From Clostridia bacterium (lineage in GTDB: Bacteria; Bacillota; Clostridia; Oscillospirales; CAG-272), in assembly GCA_029010655.1 (NCBI GenBank), contig JAQXKW010000055.1, forward strand, positions 1 to 7,883: DNA of 7,883 nucleotides, given 5' to 3'. The position numbers and the translations under genes are program-made. How positions within the stretch are numbered: position 1 is the stretch's first letter; each line of letters opens with the position of its first letter. Below the pieces are notes generated by a model, which saw only the letters and a program-made list of their open reading frames with translations, did not search any database and was not told the origin of the DNA. Positions 1 to 5,804 of this stretch are shown here, piece by piece.

Positions 1-71
1 CGTCGGAAAGAAACGGCGCCGTTGCCGCCGTTTCCCGCTTTTACGTAAATTTCGATTTTATCAATAAACAT
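1..71 (-). CDS. obg: Obg family GTPase, N-terminal fragment (cut by window edge)
   Basis: Only 23 complete codons are present; the gene continues beyond base 1. The translation begins MFIDKIEIYVKAGNGGNGAV, which matches the start of the glycine-rich Obg fold (pattern F-x-D-x-x-x-I-x-V-x-A-G-x-G-G-x-G). Obg/CgtA is an essential cytoplasmic GTPase that assists assembly of the 50S ribosomal subunit and responds to ppGpp; the G domain lies outside the window. The start is an ATG with an AGGTGA ribosome binding site at 75-80. That site overlaps the TAG stop of ppa, so translation is probably coupled to ppa. Identity rests on a short but highly characteristic N-terminus. Confidence 0.88.
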   Translation of the reverse strand, partial: MFIDKIEIYVKAGNGGNGAVSFR

Positions 72-78
72 AAGTCAC

Positions 79-606
79 CTAATTATAAAGCTTTTTATAA
101 TTTTCAATAGCTTTCCGAATTATCTCCTTCGCCTCGCCTGCGTCTCCCAAATCGTTTACCGCCGTGTCCTTGTCCTCAAGCTGTTTATACACCGTGAAAA
201 AGTGGCACATTTCGCTGAAAATATGCTCGGGCAGCTCATAAACGGAGCGATACATATTATAATTGGGGTCCGAAAAGGGGATAGCTATAATCTTTTCGTC
301 CAGCTTTCCCTGATCCACCATGCGTATAACCCCGATAGGGTACACATCCACCAAGGTCATTGGCATTATCTCCTCGGAGCAAATCACCAGAACGTCCAGC
401 GGGTCAAGGTCGTCCGCATAGGTTCGGGGGATAAACCCGTAGTTTGCGGGATAATGGGTAGACGTATGGAGAATTCTGTCAAGCCGCAGAAGTCCCGTCT
501 GCTTGTCAAGCTCGTATTTGTTTTTGCTGTTTTTGGAAATTTCAATTACGGCGGAAAATGAATCCGGCGTAATTCTCTTTTCGTCAATGTCGTGCCAAAT
601 ATTCAA
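79..606 (-). CDS. ppa: soluble inorganic pyrophosphatase, family I
   Basis: Hydrolyses pyrophosphate to two phosphates in the cytoplasm, pulling nucleotide polymerisation and other PPi-releasing reactions forward. With the TTG at 604-606 as start the protein has 175 residues, the usual family length. The signature D-x-D-P-L-D spans residues 66-71. The Mg2+/substrate set of the E. coli enzyme is all present, offset by about one: E22, K30, E32, R44, Y56, D66, D71, D98, D103, K105, Y140 and K141. The frame stays open to a GTG at 637-639, giving 186 residues; that GTG overlaps the aminotransferase stop as GTGA. I prefer the TTG because clostridial homologues begin MNIWHDI, exactly what follows it, and because it has a GAAAGG site 8 bases upstream. 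The GTG has only a distant AAGGG. It is the middle gene of the aminotransferase-ppa-obg operon. Confidence 0.95.
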   Translation of the reverse strand: MNIWHDIDEKRITPDSFSAVIEISKNSKNKYELDKQTGLLRLDRILHTSTHYPANYGFIPRTYADDLDPLDVLVICSEEIMPMTLVDVYPIGVIRMVDQGKLDEKIIAIPFSDPNYNMYRSVYELPEHIFSEMCHFFTVYKQLEDKDTAVNDLGDAGEAKEIIRKAIENYKKLYN

Positions 607-614
607 GTCAGTTG

Positions 615-620
615 CCTTTC
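615..620 (-). promoter_or_regulatory. ribosome binding site supporting the ppa TTG start
   Basis: On the minus strand GAAAGG lies 8 bases upstream of the TTG at 606-604, inside the purine-rich run GGAAAGAAAGG. It favours the shorter 175-residue Ppa over the GTG start 33 bases upstream. The choice is an inference from spacing and family N-termini. Confidence 0.5.
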
Positions 621-635
621 TTTCCGGTTTTCGGA

Positions 636-1829
636 TCACTCGCCCAGCATTTCCCTTGCAACCTTTGCCATAACCTTACAGCCGGTCACAATTTCCTCGT
701 CGGAGGGAGTGGAATAGTTGATACGTACTGCATTTATTGAGCCCTCCGTGTCGCACAGGAAGGTGTTTCCCGGAACCACAGCCACCTTGTTTTCAAGACA
801 CCGCTTAACATATGTGAGCATGTGGATTTTTTCGGGGAGTGTGACCCATATGAAAAGCCCTCCCTCGGGACGGGTGTATTTAACCTCTTTCGGCATATAC
901 TCGTCCAGGGTCCCCAGCATAAGAGAGCATTTTTTGCGGTACAGCTCGTTTATTTTCGCAATATGCCCGTCAAGGTCGTATTCCGTAATATAGCGGTAGG
1001 TGAGCATCTGGAAATAAATGTTGGAGTGAACGTCCTCCGCCTGCTTTGCAACCACCATTTTCTGAACCACAGGCTCCGGTCCGCACAGGTAGCCCAGTCT
1101 CATGCCGGAGGAAAGAATTTTTGAGAAGGAGGAGGAGTAAAGCACGATTCCCTCCGTGTCCATGCTCTTTAAGGTGGGGATGTTCTCACCCTTGAAGCGA
1201 AGCTCCCCGTAAGGATTGTCCTCAAGAATCATAACCCCGTGACGTACCGCCGTCTCGTAAATTTTCTTTCTTTTTTCAAAAGAGGTGGTAATGCCGCCGG
1301 GATTCTGGAAGGTGGGGATAAGATAAATAAGACGGACATTGGGGATTTCACTTAGCATTTTGTCAAGCACGTCAGGGTTAATTCCGTCGTCCTCCACGGG
1401 CACGCCCACGGTTTTTGCCCCGCAGGAGCGGAAAGCGTTCAGTCCCCCGATAAAGGTGGGGTCCTCGCAAAGCACCACATCGCCCTCGTTGCACAGCGCC
1501 TTGCAGGCAAGCTCAATACCCTGCTGTCCGCCGGAGGTGATTATGGTCATATCCCTTTCGTCACATATTCCGAATTTTTCGGAAAGCCGCTTTTCAACTT
1601 CCTTTCGCAGGGGAGGATAGCCCTCTGTTATGCTGTACTGAAGCGCATTTACAGGCTCGTTTTCGTAAATATCCGCAGAGATTTTCGCAAGCTCCGCAAC
1701 AGGGAACGAAAGCGGAGAGGGATTTCCCGCCGCAAAGCTGATAATCTCAGGGTCGGAGAGGCTTTTGAAAATCTCTCTTATTGCCGACGGCTTCATATCT
1801 CTCATTTTGTCCGAAATGTAGTATTCCAT
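636..1829 (-). CDS. PLP-dependent aminotransferase, class I/II (2-aminoadipate/LysN-like group)
   Basis: A 397-residue fold-type I aminotransferase, the usual length, transferring an amino group between an amino acid and a 2-oxo acid in the cytoplasm. Visible landmarks are the PLP-phosphate loop S99-G-G-Q-Q-G-I, the N176-P-G-G motif (PLP-ring asparagine), the D204-N-P-Y-G-E segment (aspartate to the pyridine nitrogen, Y207), the Schiff-base lysine K237 in S-S-S-F-S-K, R244 for the cofactor phosphate, and R369 for the substrate carboxylate. The sequence resembles the catalytic half of MocR/GntR-type regulators and the LysN/aromatic aminotransferase group, but has no helix-turn-helix domain, so it is an enzyme. 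The substrate cannot be read from the sequence; the neighbours are housekeeping genes and do not help. The ATG start has a strong GAGGTGA site (1834-1840) five bases upstream. It is the first gene of its operon; its TGA overlaps the alternative GTG of ppa. Confidence 0.92.
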   Translation of the reverse strand: MEYYISDKMRDMKPSAIREIFKSLSDPEIISFAAGNPSPLSFPVAELAKISADIYENEPVNALQYSITEGYPPLRKEVEKRLSEKFGICDERDMTIITSGGQQGIELACKALCNEGDVVLCEDPTFIGGLNAFRSCGAKTVGVPVEDDGINPDVLDKMLSEIPNVRLIYLIPTFQNPGGITTSFEKRKKIYETAVRHGVMILEDNPYGELRFKGENIPTLKSMDTEGIVLYSSSFSKILSSGMRLGYLCGPEPVVQKMVVAKQAEDVHSNIYFQMLTYRYITEYDLDGHIAKINELYRKKCSLMLGTLDEYMPKEVKYTRPEGGLFIWVTLPEKIHMLTYVKRCLENKVAVVPGNTFLCDTEGSINAVRINYSTPSDEEIVTGCKVMAKVAREMLGE

Positions 1830-1864
1830 AACTTCACCTCATTCATGTTTTAATTTAATAATAT

Positions 1865-1893
1865 ATTATACACCGAACCGCCCCTGTTTTCAA
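1865..1893 (-). promoter_or_regulatory. sigma-A-type promoter of the aminotransferase-ppa-obg operon
   Basis: On the minus strand the -35 box is TTGAAA (1893-1888) and the -10 box is TATAAT (1870-1865), with the ideal 17-base spacer. Transcription should start near 1858, giving a leader of about 29 bases before the ATG at 1829 that includes the GAGGTGA ribosome binding site. Confidence 0.8.
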
Positions 1894-1928
1894 CGGTTTT
1901 TAGGTTAATTTATCCTTCGATTTCCCAC

Positions 1929-1947
1929 AATATGCCGAATATGCCGA
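1929..1947. repeat. short tandem repeat AATATGCCGA x2
   Basis: Two copies of AATATGCCGA with a 9-base period share one base (1929-1938 and 1938-1947). An inverted partial copy, TCGGCAT, lies at 2088-2094, downstream of the zapA -10 box. They could be binding half-sites for a regulator of the divergent promoters, but the motif is short and may be chance. Confidence 0.35.
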
Positions 1948-1978
1948 TTTTTCTCAAAGCAAAGCTTGCCGAAGCGGT

Positions 1979-2008
1979 ATTATATGAAAAAATTCTGTTA
2001 AAATTCAA
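1979..2008 (-). promoter_or_regulatory. possible second upstream promoter, minus strand
   Basis: On the minus strand TTGAAT (2008-2003) and TATAAT (1984-1979) are separated by 18 bases. It would read toward the aminotransferase about 115 bases upstream of the main promoter. Such matches are common in AT-rich DNA, so support is limited. Confidence 0.3.
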
Positions 2009-2027
2009 AGTTTTTTTACCGTAGGTC

Positions 2028-2056
2028 TTCAATTTTGCCTTCGGATATATTATAAT
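2028..2056 (+). promoter_or_regulatory. probable promoter of the zapA-mre operon
   Basis: A perfect TATAAT at 2051-2056 is preceded at 17 bases by TTCAAT (2028-2033), a weak -35 match (3 of 6). Transcription would begin near 2063, leaving a leader of about 67 bases to the zapA ATG. A weak -35 would fit moderate or activator-dependent expression. Confidence 0.55.
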
Positions 2057-2129
2057 AGTATGAATAGTTATTTATTGTGGAATATTATCGGCATTTATCA
2101 ATCACTTTAACAAACGAAAGGACAGAAAA

Positions 2130-2702
2130 ATGGACAAGAAAAAATACGACGTTTCAATTGCAGACGTGGAAATGTCCATCATTTCCGACGAAAGAGAAGA
2201 ATTCGTTATGAAGCTGGTGGAGAAGCTGGACTCTGAGGTCCGTGACATTCTTCAGCACTCAAAGCGTTCCACCAAGGTGGACGCCGCTTTGCTTCTCGCT
2301 CTTGATTACAGCTGCGGCAAGGCTAAGGCGGAAAAGAGAGTCCGCAATCTGGAGGCACAGATTGCTCTCTATGACGCAAACCTGCGCCGCATGAGAGAAG
2401 AAAATATTAAGCTGCGAAGCGCGCTCCTCGGCTCAAAGGACGCCCCTGCCGATGTAACTTCATCTGCTACGGCTGATTCTACGGCTGAGGTAACAGCGGA
2501 GCCTGACGAGGCAAAGGACGCTGAAACACCGGTACAGGTTGCAATTTCGGAGTCTGACAACAGGGCGGAGGAAAAGGAAACCGTTTCCCAGCTCACCATA
2601 GGAGCCGAGCCTGAAACTGCCGCTCCCGCCTCCGGCACAAGAGAGGACAAGCTTCGCCAAATCGGTCAGATAGCCGATCTTCTCCGCAAAAAAGACAACT
2701 GA
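2130..2702 (+). CDS. zapA: cell division protein ZapA-like, with extended C-terminal tail
   Basis: ZapA binds FtsZ and bundles protofilaments at the division ring. Residues 5-97 fit the family: a short beta-rich head (KYDVSIADVEMSI), the D-S-E-V-R-D-I region, the helix D51-A-A-L-L-L-A-L-D, then a coiled coil with the R-N-L-E-A-Q-I pattern, about 66-98. At 190 residues it is about twice as long as many ZapA proteins. The extra part is a low-complexity stretch rich in Ala, Glu, Ser, Thr and Asp (about 103-170), likely disordered, closing with a charged helix, R171-E-D-K-L-R-Q-I-G-Q-I-A-D-L-L-R-K-K. The ATG has an AAAGGA site (2117-2122) seven bases upstream. It is the first gene of the operon and lies 4 bases before the U32 gene, a pairing I recall from clostridial genomes. 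Confidence 0.85.
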   Translation: MDKKKYDVSIADVEMSIISDEREEFVMKLVEKLDSEVRDILQHSKRSTKVDAALLLALDYSCGKAKAEKRVRNLEAQIALYDANLRRMREENIKLRSALLGSKDAPADVTSSATADSTAEVTAEPDEAKDAETPVQVAISESDNRAEEKETVSQLTIGAEPETAAPASGTREDKLRQIGQIADLLRKKDN

Positions 2703-2706
2703 TATA

Positions 2707-4692
2707 ATGCCGAAAATACCCGAACTGCTCTCGCCGGCGGGAAGCTTCGCTTCCCTTGAAGCCGCCGTTGAAGGCGGCGCCGACGCCGTATATCTGGGGG
2801 CAGACCGTTTCAACGCACGCATGCGTGCGGACAATTTTTCGGGCGACAGCATGCGCTCGGCGCTGTCCCTTTGCTCCGCATACGGGGTGAAAACCTACGT
2901 TACCCTGAACACGCGGCTTTTTGACGGCGAACTTTCAGACGCTCTCCGTCTTGCCGCTTCCCTTTATGAGGACGGTGTTTCTGCACTCATTATTGCGGAC
3001 ATGGGGCTTGCAAGGCTTATTCGCCGCCATGTACCGGGACTTGAACTGCACGCAAGCACTCAGCTTTCCGGGCACAGCACATCCGACGCCGAAGCGTTAT
3101 CCCTTGCGGGCTTTTCCCGCATGGTTTGCCAAAGGGAAATTACAAGGGAGGAGCTTTTGCTCCTTTGCGAAAAGTCGCCTATTGAAATAGAAATGTTTAT
3201 CCACGGAGCCCATTGCGTGTCCTTTTCGGGGCAATGCCTTATGAGCGCCGTTATGGGCGGACGGAGCGGAAACCGAGGCGAATGCGCTCAGCCCTGCCGC
3301 CAGCCCTACTATCAGAACGGGAAAAAATGTTATCCCGTAAGTCTCCGTGACATGTGCCTTGCAGGGCACATCACCGAAATCATCGGTTCCGGCGTTGCCT
3401 CTCTGAAAATCGAGGGCAGGCAAAAGCCGCCGGAATATGTTTACGGAGTGACAAAAATATACAGGCGACTTTTGGATGAGGGTCGAAACGCCACCGAAGC
3501 TGAAACGGCGGAACTGAAAAATCTTTTCAGCCGGGGCGGCTTTACGGACGGCTACTTTTGCGGCGACAGGCGGAACATGCTGGGAGTGCGAACCTTAGAC
3601 GAATACAGAAATTCCGAAAAAACGGAGTTTGGGGGGCTTAAAAGAAAGGTTCCCCTTGACTTGACCCTGACGGTAAATGAAAAGGACGCACCCAAATTAA
3701 CCGCCGCCTCCCCGTACAAAACCGTTACAGTGACGGGCATTTTGCCCGACGCCGCCGTTTCGCCTTTAACTAAAGAGGGAGCGGAGAAAAATGCGTCAAG
3801 GCTTGGGAACACCCCCTTTACGCTCCGCAAATTCACCTTTATTGCAGACGAAAAAGCTCCTCTCACCCTATCTGCACTGAACGGGCTTCGCCGTCTTGCC
3901 GTGGAAAAGCTGACAGACTCTGAAAGGGAGAAAATCGCCCTTTCGGAGACAGTCCTCCCCACTTCAAAGGTACCCTGCGGGGAAAAATATACGGCGGAAT
4001 TTCTCTATGCCGACAGGATAACCCCTGCGGCAAGGGACTTTTTCGAGAAAATTTATCTGCCCTACGGAACGGACAACGGCGAATTCGGAACCACCCTTCC
4101 CCCTTATCTTCCCGACACCTCTTGGGAGAGGGTTTGGGAAAGCGTTTCGGGAGATTTGCTGGTTCACTCCGCCGCCGAGCTTATTGAAGCGAAAAAACGG
4201 GGACTTTCTGCCGCCCTTTCGCTGCGGGGAAATGTTTTCAACAGCGAAGCGGCTGATTATTACGGACACCTTGGTGCGGAATTTATAACCTTTGCCCCCG
4301 AGGTGCGGCTCTCGAAAATCAGGGACGCAGGCTGTCCCGTGCCGTGCGGCGCCGCAGTTTACGGGAGGCTTCCCCTTATGCTGAATGTGCGGTGCGCTAT
4401 TTCCGACGGCGGCAAAAACTGTCAAGGGAAAAAAGGCTCTCTTTGCCGCTCCTCTCTTTCGGACAGGTACAGAATTCCTTTTCCCGTAATAGGACTGCCC
4501 GACTGCACAAATATTATTTACAACAGCGTACCCGTCTACATGGCGGATAAAATGCAGGACGTAAGGGGTGCCGGAATTACCGTTTTTCACTTTATTTTCA
4601 CCGACGAAACCCCGCAGGAGGTTGACCGCATAATCAGCGCATACAAAAACGGAACGCCCTCCGAAAAAAAGAATATACGGAGAATGCTATGA
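2707..4692 (+). CDS. U32 family protein with DUF3656 domain, RlhA-like (probable rRNA cytidine hydroxylation factor)
   Basis: 661 residues, close to E. coli RlhA (YdcP), which makes 5-hydroxycytidine in 23S rRNA. Classified as peptidase U32, but characterised relatives (RlhA, TrhP, UbiU/UbiV) are hydroxylation factors, so proteolysis is doubtful. The N-terminal domain (about 4-300) starts E-L-L-S-P-A-G-S and holds G-A-D-A-V-Y-L-G (24-31), the U32 signature (E162-M-F-I-H-G-A-H-C), S174-G-Q-C and K234-I-E-G-R. C170, C177, C193 and C197 are candidate Fe-S ligands by analogy with UbiU/UbiV. A DUF3656-like beta domain covers about 312-405. A C-terminal domain (about 480-645) carries G553-R-L-P-L-M and more cysteines: C563, C572, C580, C600. 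The ATG is fixed by the family N-terminus but has no Shine-Dalgarno sequence; with only 4 bases after the zapA stop, coupled translation is likely. Its 3' end overlaps dut by ATGA. RlhA versus a clostridial relative cannot be settled here. Confidence 0.88.
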   Translation: MPKIPELLSPAGSFASLEAAVEGGADAVYLGADRFNARMRADNFSGDSMRSALSLCSAYGVKTYVTLNTRLFDGELSDALRLAASLYEDGVSALIIADMGLARLIRRHVPGLELHASTQLSGHSTSDAEALSLAGFSRMVCQREITREELLLLCEKSPIEIEMFIHGAHCVSFSGQCLMSAVMGGRSGNRGECAQPCRQPYYQNGKKCYPVSLRDMCLAGHITEIIGSGVASLKIEGRQKPPEYVYGVTKIYRRLLDEGRNATEAETAELKNLFSRGGFTDGYFCGDRRNMLGVRTLDEYRNSEKTEFGGLKRKVPLDLTLTVNEKDAPKLTAASPYKTVTVTGILPDAAVSPLTKEGAEKNASRLGNTPFTLRKFTFIADEKAPLTLSALNGLRRLAVEKLTDSEREKIALSETVLPTSKVPCGEKYTAEFLYADRITPAARDFFEKIYLPYGTDNGEFGTTLPPYLPDTSWERVWESVSGDLLVHSAAELIEAKKRGLSAALSLRGNVFNSEAADYYGHLGAEFITFAPEVRLSKIRDAGCPVPCGAAVYGRLPLMLNVRCAISDGGKNCQGKKGSLCRSSLSDRYRIPFPVIGLPDCTNIIYNSVPVYMADKMQDVRGAGITVFHFIFTDETPQEVDRIISAYKNGTPSEKKNIRRML

Positions 4693-5126
4693 GCGTAAAA
4701 ATCAAAATCAAATATCTGGCAGAGGGGCTTGAGCCGCTTTGCTATGTGGACGGCAAATCGGACTGGATTGACCTTCGCTGTGCGGAGGATATTGAGATGA
4801 AGGCGGGAGAATTCCGCCTGCTGCCGTTGGGCATTGCCGTGGCTCTGCCTAAGGGGTACGAAGCGCACATTGTTCCCCGTTCCTCCACCTACAAGAATTT
4901 CGGAATAATTCAGACCAACCATATGGGCGTGGTGGACGAAAGCTACTGCGGCGACGGCGACCAATGGTTTATGCCGGCGTACGCTCTCCGTGACACGAAA
5001 ATCGAAAAAGGCTCCAGAATATGCCAGTTCCGCATTACGGAGCATCAGCCGAAAATAGAATTTGAAGAGTGTGACACTCTGGGAAACCCGGACAGGGGCG
5101 GAATCGGCTCCACGGGCTTGAAATAA
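4689..5126 (+). CDS. dut: dUTP diphosphatase (dUTPase)
   Basis: Hydrolyses dUTP to dUMP and pyrophosphate, keeping uracil out of DNA and feeding thymidylate synthesis; active as a homotrimer in the cytoplasm. All five motifs are in order in 145 residues: motif 1 S24-D-W-I-D-L-R, motif 2 P63-R-S-S-T, motif 3 N77-H-M-G-V-V-D-E-S-Y with catalytic D83, motif 4 R110-I-C-Q-F, and the C-terminal loop D135-R-G-G-I-G-S-T-G. Motifs 1 and 3 differ from the E. coli type (W-I-D-L-R for G-Y-D-L-R; a G-D-G-D-Q-W-F-M-P insert after motif 3) in the way I recall for Clostridia. The ATG overlaps the U32 stop (ATGA) and has a GGAG site (4679-4682) six bases upstream, so translation is coupled. Confidence 0.95.
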   Translation: MSVKIKIKYLAEGLEPLCYVDGKSDWIDLRCAEDIEMKAGEFRLLPLGIAVALPKGYEAHIVPRSSTYKNFGIIQTNHMGVVDESYCGDGDQWFMPAYALRDTKIEKGSRICQFRITEHQPKIEFEECDTLGNPDRGGIGSTGLK

Positions 5127-5204
5127 TGGGGCAATGCATGGCTCTGCCCGAAAAGTGCGTTTGGGCAAAATTAAGAAATGCAAGGAAAGGATTAACCCCA
5201 AAAA

Positions 5205-5792
5205 ATGAATTCCTCAAAAAAACTGATTCTTGCCTCTGCGTCTCCCCGACGGAGGGAAATTCTTTCCATGGCGGGGTACGTTTTTGACGTAATATCCCCC
5301 GACGCCGAAGAATACACGGGCGGCGACGACCCGTATACTCTCACCGTGGAGAACTCAAAGCTGAAAGCCGAAGCGGCGCTGAAAACCGGGGAGGGCGTGT
5401 TTATCTGCGCCGACACGGTGGTAGCGCTGGAGGGTATGATTCTGGGGAAGCCGAAAACAAAAGATAAAGCATATGAAATGCTCCGCTCCCTTTCGGGAAA
5501 AACTCACAGTGTGGTTACGGGCTACACCGTTACCGACGGGAAGACCTCCGTTTCGGGCTATGTTGAAACGAAGGTCACCATGAGGGAGATTTTCCGGGAC
5601 GAAATGGAAAAATACGTTGAGTCGGGCGAGCCGCTTGACAAGGCGGGAGCATACGGCGTTCAGGGTGCGGCGGGCGTGTTCGTTTCGCAAATCTGCGGCG
5701 ACTACTACACCGTTGTGGGTCTCCCCCTCTGCAAAATATCGGAAATACTGCGGAAAAATTTCGGAATTTTTCCGTTTTCACAAATACAGTAA
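5205..5792 (+). CDS. maf: Maf family nucleotide pyrophosphatase
   Basis: A house-cleaning nucleoside triphosphate pyrophosphatase that removes modified or excess nucleotides, releasing a nucleoside monophosphate and pyrophosphate. The YhdE-like branch acts on dTTP, UTP and modified pyrimidines; Maf overexpression in Bacillus blocks septum formation. Signatures: S11-A-S-P-R-R-R-E-I-L (nucleotide-binding loop, R15 and R16), A69-D-T-V-V with catalytic D70, G81-K-P with K82, S97-G-K-T-H-S-V-V-T-G, and D145-K-A-G-A-Y-G-V-Q-G. The 195-residue length is normal. The only obvious ribosome binding sequence, AAGGAAAGG (5182-5190), sits 14 bases before the ATG, longer than ideal, so initiation may be weak. 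The gene is 78 bases after dut and 12 before mreB; linkage of maf to mreBCD is classical in Firmicutes. Codons 183-190 contain a perfect hairpin (see 5751-5778). Confidence 0.94.
   Translation: MNSSKKLILASASPRRREILSMAGYVFDVISPDAEEYTGGDDPYTLTVENSKLKAEAALKTGEGVFICADTVVALEGMILGKPKTKDKAYEMLRSLSGKTHSVVTGYTVTDGKTSVSGYVETKVTMREIFRDEMEKYVESGEPLDKAGAYGVQGAAGVFVSQICGDYYTVVGLPLCKISEILRKNFGIFPFSQIQ
5751..5778 (+). terminator. terminator-like hairpin inside the 3' end of maf, upstream of mreB
   Basis: CGGAAAAATT (5751-5760) and AATTTTTCCG (5765-5774) form a perfect 10-bp stem around a TCGG loop, followed by TTTTC. The geometry suits a weak Rho-independent terminator or attenuator on the plus strand; the opposite strand has no T-run. 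Only three stem pairs are G-C and the T-run is four bases, so full termination is unlikely. It could partly uncouple mreB from the upstream genes or protect and process the transcript. Because it lies in coding sequence, translating ribosomes would normally disrupt it. Confidence 0.45.
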
Positions 5793-5804
5793 AGGAAAAG
5801 AATT

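Larger units (their letters stand above)
1830..2129. other. divergent intergenic control region (no gene)
   Basis: These 300 bases separate the aminotransferase operon from the zapA-mre operon. They are much richer in A and T than the flanking genes. They hold a near-consensus minus-strand promoter, a weaker second minus-strand candidate, a plus-strand promoter with a perfect -10, and a short direct repeat. I see no credible open reading frame, RNA gene or intrinsic terminator here. Confidence 0.85.

Noticed and set aside
636..1829. MocR-type transcription factor instead of an aminotransferase
   Set aside because: The sequence resembles the MocR catalytic half, but the protein begins almost directly with the aminotransferase fold and has no N-terminal GntR helix-turn-helix domain.
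2761..2778. GCCGCC / GGCGGC hairpin near the start of the U32 gene
   Set aside because: The 6-bp stem lies in coding DNA over the conserved A-A-V-E-G-G-A segment; GC-rich codons for Ala and Gly explain it and no T-run follows.
2369..2852. Minus-strand frames of 93 and 130 codons opposite zapA
   Set aside because: They are opposite the low-complexity zapA tail, whose GC-rich Ala/Ser/Glu codons readily give long antisense frames; no family resemblance.
3964..4590. 208-codon open frame on the minus strand, inside the U32 gene
   Set aside because: It lies opposite a well-supported coding gene. The translation has no recognisable family motif and is basic and low in order, as expected for an antisense shadow of codon-biased DNA.
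4587..5201. 204-codon minus-strand open frame across dut
   Set aside because: Antisense to dut and the end of the U32 gene, both with intact motifs; no recognisable family or convincing ribosome binding site.
5126..5287. 53-codon plus-strand frame starting MGQCMALPEKC in the dut-maf gap
   Set aside because: Its ATG overlaps the dut stop (TAATG), which is tempting, but over half of it overlaps maf in another frame, no ribosome binding site is visible and the sequence matches no family I know.
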